Source: Chitinophaga pinensis (GTDB lineage: Bacteria; Bacteroidota; Bacteroidia; Chitinophagales; Chitinophagaceae). From it: DNA of 37,663 bases. The DNA lies in NCBI GenBank assembly GCA_945870835.1, contig CAMBTV010000003.1, positions 1 through 37,663 of the forward strand, written 5' to 3'. Position numbers and translations under genes: made by a program. Numbering within the stretch: the stretch's first letter is position 1; the number at the start of each line of letters is the position of its first letter. Below, piece by piece: positions 20,342 to 28,764 of the stretch. Below the pieces are notes generated by a model. It was given only the letters and a program-made list of their open reading frames with translations, ran no database searches and was not told where the DNA came from.

Positions 20342-20908
20342 ATGTCAGAAGAATTGGAATTAATTAAACAAGATACTGAATCATTGATGAAAAAGGCGAT
20401 CAATCACCTTGAGGCCGAACTAGTAAAAATAAGGGCTGGCAAGGCTAATCCAAATATGTTGGATGGCATTGTTGCAGATTATTATGGATCACCTACCCCA
20501 CTGGCTCAAATAGCCAATATTTCAATATTGGATGCAAGAACTATTTCTGTTCAACCTTGGGAAAAGAAAATGCTTCACCCAATTGAAAGGGCAATTATTG
20601 CTAGCAATATTGGAATCAATCCGCAAAATGACGGAAATTTTATCCGCTTATACCTTCCTCCACTTACTGAAGAAAGAAGAAAAGAACTCGTGAAAAAATG
20701 TAATGTAGAAGGTGAACAAGGAAAAGTTTCAGTACGCAATATTAGAAGAGATGGTATAGAGCAAATAAAAAAATTACAAAAAGATGCGGTCATAAGTGAG
20801 GATGCAGCCAAAGATGCAGAGGCCGAAATTCAAGAATTTACCAATCGATTCATCGCGCTTGTGGAGAAACATCTAGAAGCAAAAGAAAAAGAAATCATGG
20901 TGATCTAA
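20342..20908 (+). CDS. frr: Ribosome recycling factor
   Basis: AINHLEAELVKIRAGKANPNMLDGIVADYYGSPTPLAQIANISILDARTISVQPWEKKML. Confidence 0.97.
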   Translation: MSEELELIKQDTESLMKKAINHLEAELVKIRAGKANPNMLDGIVADYYGSPTPLAQIANISILDARTISVQPWEKKMLHPIERAIIASNIGINPQNDGNFIRLYLPPLTEERRKELVKKCNVEGEQGKVSVRNIRRDGIEQIKKLQKDAVISEDAAKDAEAEIQEFTNRFIALVEKHLEAKEKEIMVI

Positions 20909-20925
20909 CCTTAATTAATGAGGCT

Positions 20926-21366
20926 TTAAAGATTAAATTCTGGTAAATTGTTTAGCTCCTCTAACAATCCAGCTTTTGCTGAAAAGCCAAAACAATAAGT
21001 TCCATTGGTGATTACAATATAAGGAACCTGTAAAGTGATATTATATCGAAGAGCTTGGTCTAAAACCTGTTTATCTAAAGCCACTTCCATTTCCTTACAT
21101 TCAATAATTATCCAGGGTTGGGTATTTTTATCGTACACTACTATATCAAATCGCTTAGCAAGGTCACCCAACTTTATTTCCTTTTCAACTGCGATAAGAG
21201 TAGCAGGATATTTTTTTACCTGAATCAAATATTGCAAAAAATTTTGTCTCACCCATTCCTCGGGAGTGAGTTTAATCCACTGATTTCTAATTTCATCATA
21301 TATAAATTCCTTTCCTTGTTGACTCTTTATTTTGGGCTGGTAGGAAGGGTATTCAATCTTAATCAT
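20926..21366 (-). CDS. Stand-alone HsdR_N-like (PD-(D/E)XK fold) protein
   Basis: RFDIVVYDKNTQPWIIIECKE matches D...ExK core; resembles short Bacteroidota proteins annotated as type I restriction enzyme HsdR N-terminal domain proteins. Confidence 0.8.
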   Translation of the reverse strand: MIKIEYPSYQPKIKSQQGKEFIYDEIRNQWIKLTPEEWVRQNFLQYLIQVKKYPATLIAVEKEIKLGDLAKRFDIVVYDKNTQPWIIIECKEMEVALDKQVLDQALRYNITLQVPYIVITNGTYCFGFSAKAGLLEELNNLPEFNL

Positions 21367-21502
21367 AAGCTAGCAGAAAAGATTTTGTACTTTTATCAAT
21401 GAATATTTGTTGGTGGTGATTATTAAATACAACCACTTAATTACGAAAATAATTGAATTACTCTAACCGTAAGACAAATAAACTTCTTAAAAAATATAAA
21501 TA

Positions 21503-22273
21503 ATGAAAACAAAGGAAAGCATCGTTGAAAATTGGCTTCCTCGTTACACTGGCGAAAAATTAGAGAACTTTGGAGAGTACATTCTACTGACCAATTTTTC
21601 TAATTATGTTCAGCTATTTGCAAAACTGAACAATGTAGCGGTAGTAGGCACTGATAGGCCGATGCAATGTGCCACTGCAAACAATATTACGATTATCAAT
21701 TTTGGAATGGGAAGTCCTGGTGCTGCAACCATCATGGATTTACTCACTGCCATAAAGCCTAAAGCAATATTATTTTTGGGCAAATGCGGAGGATTAAAAA
21801 AAAGAAATACCATTGGCGATTTAATTTTACCCATAGCTGCAATAAGAGGAGAAGGAACTAGCAATGATTATTTTCCACCGGAAGTGCCTGCTTTGCCATC
21901 TTTTATGCTTCAAAAAGCAATTTCCACCACTATTCGCGACCATGCCTGTGATTATTGGACGGGGACAGTATATACCACTAACCGCCGTGTATGGGAACAT
22001 GATGATGTATTTAAGGAATATCTTCAACGCATTAGAGCCTACGCAATTGACATGGAAACAGCTACCATATTTTCGGTTGGTTTTTTCAATAAAATTTCAA
22101 CCGGAGCACTCTTATTGGTAAGTGACAGTCCAATGGTACCTGAAGGAGTTAAAACTGAAGCAAGTGATATGAAAGTCACTTCAGAATTTGTAGAGCGACA
22201 TTTAAAAATTGGCATTGATTCCTTAAAACAACTTATCAATAATGGTTTAACAGTAAGGCATCTTCAATTTTAA
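21503..22273 (+). CDS. AMP nucleosidase
   Basis: Nucleoside phosphorylase fold: GMGSPGAATIMDLLTAIKPKAILFLGKCGGLKKRNTIGDLILP...AIDMETATIFSVGFFNKISTGALLLVSD. Confidence 0.88.
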   Translation: MKTKESIVENWLPRYTGEKLENFGEYILLTNFSNYVQLFAKLNNVAVVGTDRPMQCATANNITIINFGMGSPGAATIMDLLTAIKPKAILFLGKCGGLKKRNTIGDLILPIAAIRGEGTSNDYFPPEVPALPSFMLQKAISTTIRDHACDYWTGTVYTTNRRVWEHDDVFKEYLQRIRAYAIDMETATIFSVGFFNKISTGALLLVSDSPMVPEGVKTEASDMKVTSEFVERHLKIGIDSLKQLINNGLTVRHLQF

Positions 22274-22391
22274 TTTTTCATCTAATCTATATTCATAAAA
22301 AATAATGAGCCTTCCGATTGTTACTCCTTTTCTTAAAATTTATTTTGAATTGATCAAAAAGCTACACCCATAAAAATCCATCTGTCACAAT

Positions 22392-23474
22392 ATGAAGGAA
22401 ACAATATATACCTATCAACAACTTTATCTTTTTGCAAAAAATATTTTTCTTCAAATAGGTTCTAGTGAAGTAAATGCAGCTTCCGCCGCCAAAGTTTTAT
22501 TGTCGGCCGATTTAAGAGGAGTTGATAGTCATGGTATTGCCAGATTAACAGGCTATGTGAGGCTTTGGGAAGTGGGAAGAATCAATGCAAATCCATCCAT
22601 TCAAATTGTACATGAAACTCCTTCTACTGCCGTAATTGACGGAGATAAAGGATTAGGATTGGTAGTGGCACCTGAAGCAATGCAAGTTGCAATTAACAAA
22701 GCAAAGAACGTGGGGACTGGCTGGGTAAGTGTAAAAAATAGTAATCATTTTGGCATTGCAGGCTACCATGCTATGATGGCACTTGACAATGATATGATTG
22801 GCATTGCGATGACCAATGCATCGGCATTGGTTGCGCCTACCTTTTCAGTAGAAAGATTACTAGGAACTAATCCGATTGCAGTAGCCATTCCTGCGGGTAC
22901 TGAACCTGCTTTTGTAGCTGACTTTGCTACTACCACAGCAGCCAATGGAAAATTAGAAATTCTTCAGCGCAAAAATGAAGATGCACCAGAGGGGTGGGTG
23001 CAAACAAAAGAAGGAACCATCAGTAAAAATGCGAACGAATTAAAAAATGGCGGTGCTTTACTTCCCTTGGGAGGCGATAAAGAGCATGGCAGCCACAAAG
23101 GTTATATGCTTGGCTCAATTGTAGATATTTTCTCAGCTATTTTAAGTGGCGCCAATTATGGCCCTTGGGTACCGCCCTTCCCAGCCTATGTACCTATGCC
23201 TGAAAATTTACCGGGCGAAGGAATAGGACATTTTTTTGGCGCAATGCGTATTGATGCATTCCGACCTGCGGCAGATTTTAAATCACATATGGACAATTGG
23301 ATTCAGCGCTTCCGATCTGCCCAAACGGTTCCAGGTGCAAAGCGAGTAATAATTCCTGGCGAACCAGAAAGAGAAATGGAAGCTGAAAGAAGCAGTAACG
23401 GTATCCCATTGCTGCCTATAGTAATCAACGATTTAAGAACTTTAGGCGAAAAATACAATCTTGAATTAAAATAG
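22392..23474 (+). CDS. Ldh family (malate/L-lactate dehydrogenase-like) oxidoreductase
   Basis: ADLRGVDSHGIARLTGYV, GWVSVKNSNHFGIAGYHAMMAL, HGSHKGYMLGSIVDIFSAILSGA; Ldh_2 family. Confidence 0.9.
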   Translation: MKETIYTYQQLYLFAKNIFLQIGSSEVNAASAAKVLLSADLRGVDSHGIARLTGYVRLWEVGRINANPSIQIVHETPSTAVIDGDKGLGLVVAPEAMQVAINKAKNVGTGWVSVKNSNHFGIAGYHAMMALDNDMIGIAMTNASALVAPTFSVERLLGTNPIAVAIPAGTEPAFVADFATTTAANGKLEILQRKNEDAPEGWVQTKEGTISKNANELKNGGALLPLGGDKEHGSHKGYMLGSIVDIFSAILSGANYGPWVPPFPAYVPMPENLPGEGIGHFFGAMRIDAFRPAADFKSHMDNWIQRFRSAQTVPGAKRVIIPGEPEREMEAERSSNGIPLLPIVINDLRTLGEKYNLELK

Positions 23475-23599
23475 TGTCACTTACCAGAATTAAACATATT
23501 CCCTTTTTTTTTGAAAGGGGATGATTATGCGGTAATTTTACCCGCTGAAAGATTGTCTTACTTTTAAATGTTTGCTCTATTGCAAACGAGCCAGTTATT

Positions 23600-24922
23600 A
23601 TGAAAATTATGAAATTTGGCGGCACCAGTGTTGGTAAGCCGGAAAGGATGCATGAAGTTGCAACGTTGATTACAAAAGATCAAGAGTCAAAAATTGTTGT
23701 ATTGTCCGCATTGAGTGGCACCACCAATGCCTTAGTATCTATTAGTAACGCCTTATCACAAGGTGATAGAGAGAGTGCAAAATCACAAATCACTGCGCTA
23801 GAAGATCATTATAAAAAATTTTGTATCGACTTACTGAGCACGACTGCTGGAACTGAAAAAGCAGCTGCCATTATTCAAGAACATTTTGAATTCTTACAAA
23901 TTATTCTCAAAATTTCTTTTAGCGAAGCACTGAATAAAGATATCTTGGCACAGGGTGAATTGCTAAGCACCAAATTATTCTCAATTTATTTAACAGAAAA
24001 AGGTGTAGATCACTTTCTGATCCCTGCCCTTGACTTTATGACAATTGATAACTACGACGAACCTCAGATTAGCATTATCAAAACAAAACTTTCTCAGATA
24101 TTACAAAGCAACCAAGATAAAAAAATATTTATTACACAAGGCTATATCAGTCGCAACTCTAAGGGTGAAGTAGATAATTTAAAAAGAGGTGGCAGCGATT
24201 ATAGTGCCTCATTAATTGCAGCTGCTATCAATGCTAGCGTATGCGAAATATGGACAGACATTGACGGTATGCACAACAATGATCCAAGAGTAGTAAAAAG
24301 AACCGTAGCAATTGAACAATTGAGTTTTGACGAAGCTGCTGAACTGGCTTATTTTGGTGCAAAAATTTTACACCCTGCTAGTATTTGGCCTGCACAGATG
24401 TACAATGTGCCTGTCAAATTATTAAACACGATGCAACCAGAAGCAAAAGGAACCCTTATTACTCAACAAGCTGGAAGTGTTGGTATCAAAGCCGTTGCTG
24501 CAAAAGATGGCATAACGGCCATCAAAATAAAAAGTAGTAGAATGCTACTTGCTTATGGATTTTTAAGAAAAATATTTGAAGTGTTTGAAAAATATCGTAC
24601 CTCTATCGATATGATTACTACTTCGGAAGTAGCAGTTTCGCTAACCATTGACAACGATACTTTTTTATCAGAAATTATTAAAGAGTTAGAACCATTTGGA
24701 ACTGTAGAAATAGATACCAACCAAAGTATTGTTTCGATTGTAGGCAACGAAATAATGCAATCAGAAGATGTAATGGAAAAACTATTTAAATCAATTAAAA
24801 AAATTCCAGTTCGAATGGTTAGCTATGGTGGCAGTCATCACAATATTTCTATATTGATTGATACCAGTCATAAAATTCAAACTTTACAATCCTTGAATAT
24901 GGATCTATTTGGTCTTGATTAA
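23600..24922 (+). CDS. Aspartate kinase (monofunctional, ACT domains)
   Basis: MKFGGTSVGKPERM; LKRGGSDYSASLIAAAINAS; ACT-type C-terminus. Confidence 0.95.
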   Translation: MKIMKFGGTSVGKPERMHEVATLITKDQESKIVVLSALSGTTNALVSISNALSQGDRESAKSQITALEDHYKKFCIDLLSTTAGTEKAAAIIQEHFEFLQIILKISFSEALNKDILAQGELLSTKLFSIYLTEKGVDHFLIPALDFMTIDNYDEPQISIIKTKLSQILQSNQDKKIFITQGYISRNSKGEVDNLKRGGSDYSASLIAAAINASVCEIWTDIDGMHNNDPRVVKRTVAIEQLSFDEAAELAYFGAKILHPASIWPAQMYNVPVKLLNTMQPEAKGTLITQQAGSVGIKAVAAKDGITAIKIKSSRMLLAYGFLRKIFEVFEKYRTSIDMITTSEVAVSLTIDNDTFLSEIIKELEPFGTVEIDTNQSIVSIVGNEIMQSEDVMEKLFKSIKKIPVRMVSYGGSHHNISILIDTSHKIQTLQSLNMDLFGLD

Positions 24923-24924
24923 TA

Positions 24925-25389
24925 TTATAAGGGTATCCCGATTTTTTTATAAATAAAACTCATTAGCCAAGCTGGGCCAATAAGTAAGAACTGTATATCT
25001 TTTAGAAAGGATGGTTTTTTACCTTCTACCTTATGACCATAAAATTGTGCAACCCAAGATACAGCAAATAGTATCAAGCAAAACTTTAAAAGAGGCATCC
25101 AGCCATTGTTCTGAAAGAAATAACAAAACCACAAACAAAGAATTCCAAAAAACATCATCCCTATCCAAAGAGTTTTGCTAAGTATAAAATAGTAAACAAC
25201 CAACAACAACATAATTACCATCGCAAGGTTTAGCTGAACACCTGCAATTTGATAAGGTATTACTACCCCATACAAAAAACCGACAATCGAAAGAAAGATA
25301 GTAGGCACACAAATCCAATGGATTGCTTTGTTGGTGCTATTGGTATGACTCTCTCCATAGGCAGAAAGTAATTGCTGAATCTTTGTCAT
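24925..25389 (-). CDS. Mpo1-like (DUF962) membrane protein
   Basis: MTKIQQLLSAYGESHTNSTNKAIHWICVPTIFLSIVGFLYG; the track ORF begins at 25488 but family-like sequence starts at the internal Met at 25389. Confidence 0.82.
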   Translation of the reverse strand: MTKIQQLLSAYGESHTNSTNKAIHWICVPTIFLSIVGFLYGVVIPYQIAGVQLNLAMVIMLLLVVYYFILSKTLWIGMMFFGILCLWFCYFFQNNGWMPLLKFCLILFAVSWVAQFYGHKVEGKKPSFLKDIQFLLIGPAWLMSFIYKKIGIPL

Positions 25390-25508
25390 AATAATTGGTT
25401 TGAAAAACAAGTTACTGAATTTCATTTTAACAAAAAATCTAAGATTATTTTTATGATTATTATTTGTAAAATAGTTAAAAGGCTTCACATAAATTATTGA
25501 GCAAAAAA

Positions 25509-25532
25509 AAACTCCCCAAATTAGGAGAGTTT
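25509..25532 (-). terminator. Rho-independent terminator of queA
   Basis: Minus AAACTCTCC-TAATTT-GGGGAGTTT followed by a T-run; one mismatch in the stem. Confidence 0.7.
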
Positions 25533-25549
25533 ATAAATTAGGTTAGCTT

Positions 25550-26608
25550 CTAAATAACCAACATAGCATCTCCATAACTGAAGAAACGATATTTATCCTT
25601 GATTGCTTTTTTGTAAGATTCCATCATCAATTCATAGCCTGCAAAAGCACAGGTCATTATCAATAAACTGGTTTTAGGTAAATGGAAATTGGTAACCAAA
25701 GCATCAGCAATAGAGAAATTATAAGGAGGATGAATGAACATATTGGACCAACCCTCTGAAGGCTTTAATAATTTTTGTGCGGTGAAAGAAGATTCCATTG
25801 TACGCATTGTAGTGGTTCCTACTGAACAGATTCTTCTACCTTCTGATCTTGCTTTATTAACTATCTGACAAGCCGTGTCATCAATACCATAATATTCAGC
25901 ATCCATTTTGTGCTTGCTTAAATCCTCTACTTCTATCGGTCTAAAAGTGCCTAAGCCGGTATGAAGTGTTACTTCTGCAAATCTAATACCCTTAATTTCA
26001 AGTCTTTTAATTAGCTCCTTGCTATAGTGTAAGCCTGCGGTAGGGGCTGCTACAGCGCCTTCATGCTTTGCATATACTGTCTGATAACGTTCCTTATCTT
26101 CTTCATCAGGCTTGCGCTTAATGTATTTTGGCAATGGGGTTTCTCCCATAAAATCAAGCATTACCCTAAACTCATCTTCAGTTCCATCCCACAAAAAACG
26201 AATCGTACGACCACGACTAGTCGTATTATCAATTACTTCCGCAACTAGCTCATCATTTTCACCAAAATATAATTTATTACCCACACGGATTTTGCGAGCT
26301 GGGTCAACAATTACATCCCACAAACGATTGGGTTTATTAAGTTCCCTCAACAAAAACACTTCTATTTTAGCCCCTGTTTTTTCTTTACGTCCATACATTC
26401 TAGCTGGAAACACTTTGGTGTTATTTACAACCATCACATCCTTGTCATCGAAATACTCGATAATATCGCGAAAATTACGGTCTTCAATCACACCTGTCTT
26501 ACGATGCACCACCATCATCCGGCTATCTTCTCTTCTTTTAGTAGGATTTTGAGCAATTAGATTTAAGGGAAGGTCGAATCGAAATTGGCTTAATTTCATG
26601 TTAATCAA
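25550..26608 (-). CDS. queA: S-adenosylmethionine:tRNA ribosyltransferase-isomerase QueA
   Basis: [31 protein letters not shown]...[18 protein letters not shown]...[13 protein letters not shown]...[19 protein letters not shown]. Confidence 0.97.
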   Translation of the reverse strand: MINMKLSQFRFDLPLNLIAQNPTKRREDSRMMVVHRKTGVIEDRNFRDIIEYFDDKDVMVVNNTKVFPARMYGRKEKTGAKIEVFLLRELNKPNRLWDVIVDPARKIRVGNKLYFGENDELVAEVIDNTTSRGRTIRFLWDGTEDEFRVMLDFMGETPLPKYIKRKPDEEDKERYQTVYAKHEGAVAAPTAGLHYSKELIKRLEIKGIRFAEVTLHTGLGTFRPIEVEDLSKHKMDAEYYGIDDTACQIVNKARSEGRRICSVGTTTMRTMESSFTAQKLLKPSEGWSNMFIHPPYNFSIADALVTNFHLPKTSLLIMTCAFAGYELMMESYKKAIKDKYRFFSYGDAMLVI

Positions 26609-26638
26609 TAATTTTTTAAGTGATAATCAGACCTTGTA

Positions 26639-26696
26639 CTGTAAGAATTACAGAGATATGTAGCCTATTAAGGCACTTATCATGTTACGGCATGAT
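26639..26696 (-). other. Structured queA 5' leader candidate (three consecutive small hairpins)
   Basis: ctgtaa-gaa-ttacag (26639-26653), gcct-atta-aggc (26663-26674), atcatg-ttacgg-catgat (26679-26696); minus TAACTTCG (one mismatch to TAnnTTTG) at 26708-26715 just upstream. Confidence 0.4.
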
Positions 26697-26729
26697 TTTA
26701 AAGAGCGCGAAGTTAGTCATTTTTAGCCA

Positions 26730-26767
26730 TATTTATTAAAATCTAGGGGCTTTTAATAAATAGCCCC
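26730..26767. repeat. Two overlapping, mutually exclusive inverted repeats
   Basis: TATTTATTAAAA (26730-26741)/TTTTAATAAATA (26751-26762), perfect 12-bp stem; GGGGCT (26746-26751)/AGCCCC (26762-26767). Confidence 0.7.
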
Positions 26768-27067
26768 CTTTCAATATCGAAGAGATTATTTAAAACCCGG
26801 TTATCGAATAGCCCTTTGCCAGGAATAGCAGAAATTAACTTTTTGGTATTCTCATTTTGTGGGGAAAACCAAATATCAACAATGGTTGACTAATGATTAT
26901 TAAAATTAGGAAATAAGGTTGCGGTATTTATTAAAATTGTTCCAAAATATTGAACCAAAAAAAACGATCCTAGCCAGCATTTACAAAAAATAAAGATCAG
27001 TTCTATGTAATCAATCAACCTATTCTTGTTTTTAAAACTCATTATGATTACAAAAAATGATTTTCCC

Positions 27068-27075
27068 TAAATTTG
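27068..27075 (+). promoter_or_regulatory. -7 element (TAAATTTG) for yebC-like gene
   Basis: CCCTAAATTTGCATTG matches TAnnTTTG. Confidence 0.5.
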
Positions 27076-27161
27076 CATTGCTAAAGGTTTAAATTGTATT
27101 TCCTACAGGTTGTAACAATTTATTTATCTCAAAAGCAAATCAAAAAACCTCAATATAATTT

Positions 27162-27872
27162 ATGGGAAGGATATTTGAAGTAAGAAAAAGTTCCATGTTT
27201 GCCCGTTGGGATAAAATGGCCAAAAACTTTACCCGAATTGGAAAAGAGATTGTTATTGCGGTAAAAAATGGCGGTCCTGAACCGGATAACAACCCAGCCC
27301 TTAGAAGATGTTATATAAATGCAAAGTCTTGTGGAATGCCAAAGGACCGTGTAGAAGCGGCTATTAAAAGGGCGATGGGCAAAGACACGAGTAATTATGA
27401 GGAAATAACTTATGAAGGATATGCTCCACATGGAGTAGCATTGTTAGTAGAAACCGCCACTGATAATCCTACTAGAACGGTTGCAAATGTAAGAATGCAT
27501 TTTACAAAAAGCGGTGGCAGTTTGGGGACTAGTGGTAGCGTAGCGTTTACATTTAACAGATTGGGAGAATTTAAAGTAAAAAATTCTGGTTTAAATGTAG
27601 AAGAACTAGAATTAGAATTAATCGACTTTGGCCTTGAGGAAATTGGAGAGGATAGTGAAGGGAATATTATTATTCGGGCAACTTTCACAGAATTTGGCCA
27701 TATGGCAAAAGCGCTTGAAGAAAGAAAGATTGAAGTAATTTCCGCAGAACTTACCCGTATTCCAACCAATACCACCGAACTAGATGATGAATCTGCTCAA
27801 GACGTATTTAAGTTGATTGATAAACTAGAGCAAGACGAGGATGTTCAGAAGGTGTATCACAATATGAAATAA
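27162..27872 (+). CDS. YebC/PmpR family (DUF28) protein
   Basis: [78 protein letters not shown]. Confidence 0.95.
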   Translation: MGRIFEVRKSSMFARWDKMAKNFTRIGKEIVIAVKNGGPEPDNNPALRRCYINAKSCGMPKDRVEAAIKRAMGKDTSNYEEITYEGYAPHGVALLVETATDNPTRTVANVRMHFTKSGGSLGTSGSVAFTFNRLGEFKVKNSGLNVEELELELIDFGLEEIGEDSEGNIIIRATFTEFGHMAKALEERKIEVISAELTRIPTNTTELDDESAQDVFKLIDKLEQDEDVQKVYHNMK

Positions 27873-27887
27873 AATATAAATCGATTT

Positions 27888-28676
27888 TTATACTTGAATT
27901 TCACCTTTCATATAAAACACACAATTTCCACTCATCATAACTCTGTTGCCAGCGTTTTGACACCACAACTCACCACCTCTTTTGGAAAGTTGTTTTGCAT
28001 GCAAAGCATCCTTCCCTAATTTTTCAGCCCAAAATGGAATTAGGGATGAATGAGCTGAGCCGGTTACAGGATCTTCAGCAATAGTGCAATTGGGCATAAA
28101 AAATCTAGAAACAAAATCACAATCTTTTCCAGGGGCAGTTACTATAATTCCTACTACATCTATTTGATTAATAAATGAAAAATCAATAGTCAAATTCATT
28201 AGTTCTTTTTCAGTAGCAATTTCCACTATATAATCACGGCTTTTATAAACACCCAAGGGATCCTTTATTCCCAATCCTAATAAAAGTTGCTCAGGATAAT
28301 CAGTCACTCTCTCTGGCATACGGGATGGAAAATTTAGTTGAAATTGATTACCGTTTCTTGTGATTATCAATTCGCCACTTTTTGAATAAAAAATTAATTC
28401 TTTTTTTGAATACCCTAAATATTCATAAAGCACAAAAGCGCTTGCCAAAGTAGCATTACCGCATAAATCAATTTCAAATTCAGGAGTAAACCATCTAATA
28501 TGATAGCCATTTTCTTTAGGCACAAAAAAAACAGTTTCCGATAAATTATTTTCCTTCGCAATCAATTGCATCAACCGGTCATCTAACCAGTTTTCCAATG
28601 GGATAACTGCCGCAGGGTTTCCCCCGAAAAGCCGGCTAGTGAATGCATCTACTTGATAAAGGGTTAACTTTTGCAT
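27888..28676 (-). CDS. PhzF family isomerase/epimerase
   Basis: QVDAFTSRLFGGNPAAVIPLENWL...NNLSETVFF...FTPEFEIDLCGNATLASAFVL...EDPVTGSAHSSLIPFWAEKLG. Confidence 0.93.
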   Translation of the reverse strand: MQKLTLYQVDAFTSRLFGGNPAAVIPLENWLDDRLMQLIAKENNLSETVFFVPKENGYHIRWFTPEFEIDLCGNATLASAFVLYEYLGYSKKELIFYSKSGELIITRNGNQFQLNFPSRMPERVTDYPEQLLLGLGIKDPLGVYKSRDYIVEIATEKELMNLTIDFSFINQIDVVGIIVTAPGKDCDFVSRFFMPNCTIAEDPVTGSAHSSLIPFWAEKLGKDALHAKQLSKRGGELWCQNAGNRVMMSGNCVFYMKGEIQV

Positions 28677-28764
28677 ACAAGTTTTATGAATTATAAAATT
28701 GAAGTAGTTGAGTGGAAATGAATTTTTAATAATAAAAATGAATGCTCACTATTAAAAAAATTTC

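Noticed and set aside
26112-26552. 146-aa plus-strand ORF antisense to queA
   Set aside because: Lies fully within a confidently identified queA; Ser/Thr/Leu-rich composition typical of an antisense shadow ORF, no recognisable domain.
26616-26720. Canonical preQ1-I riboswitch upstream of queA
   Set aside because: I could not find the conserved aptamer stem plus A-rich tail pattern; only generic hairpins are visible.
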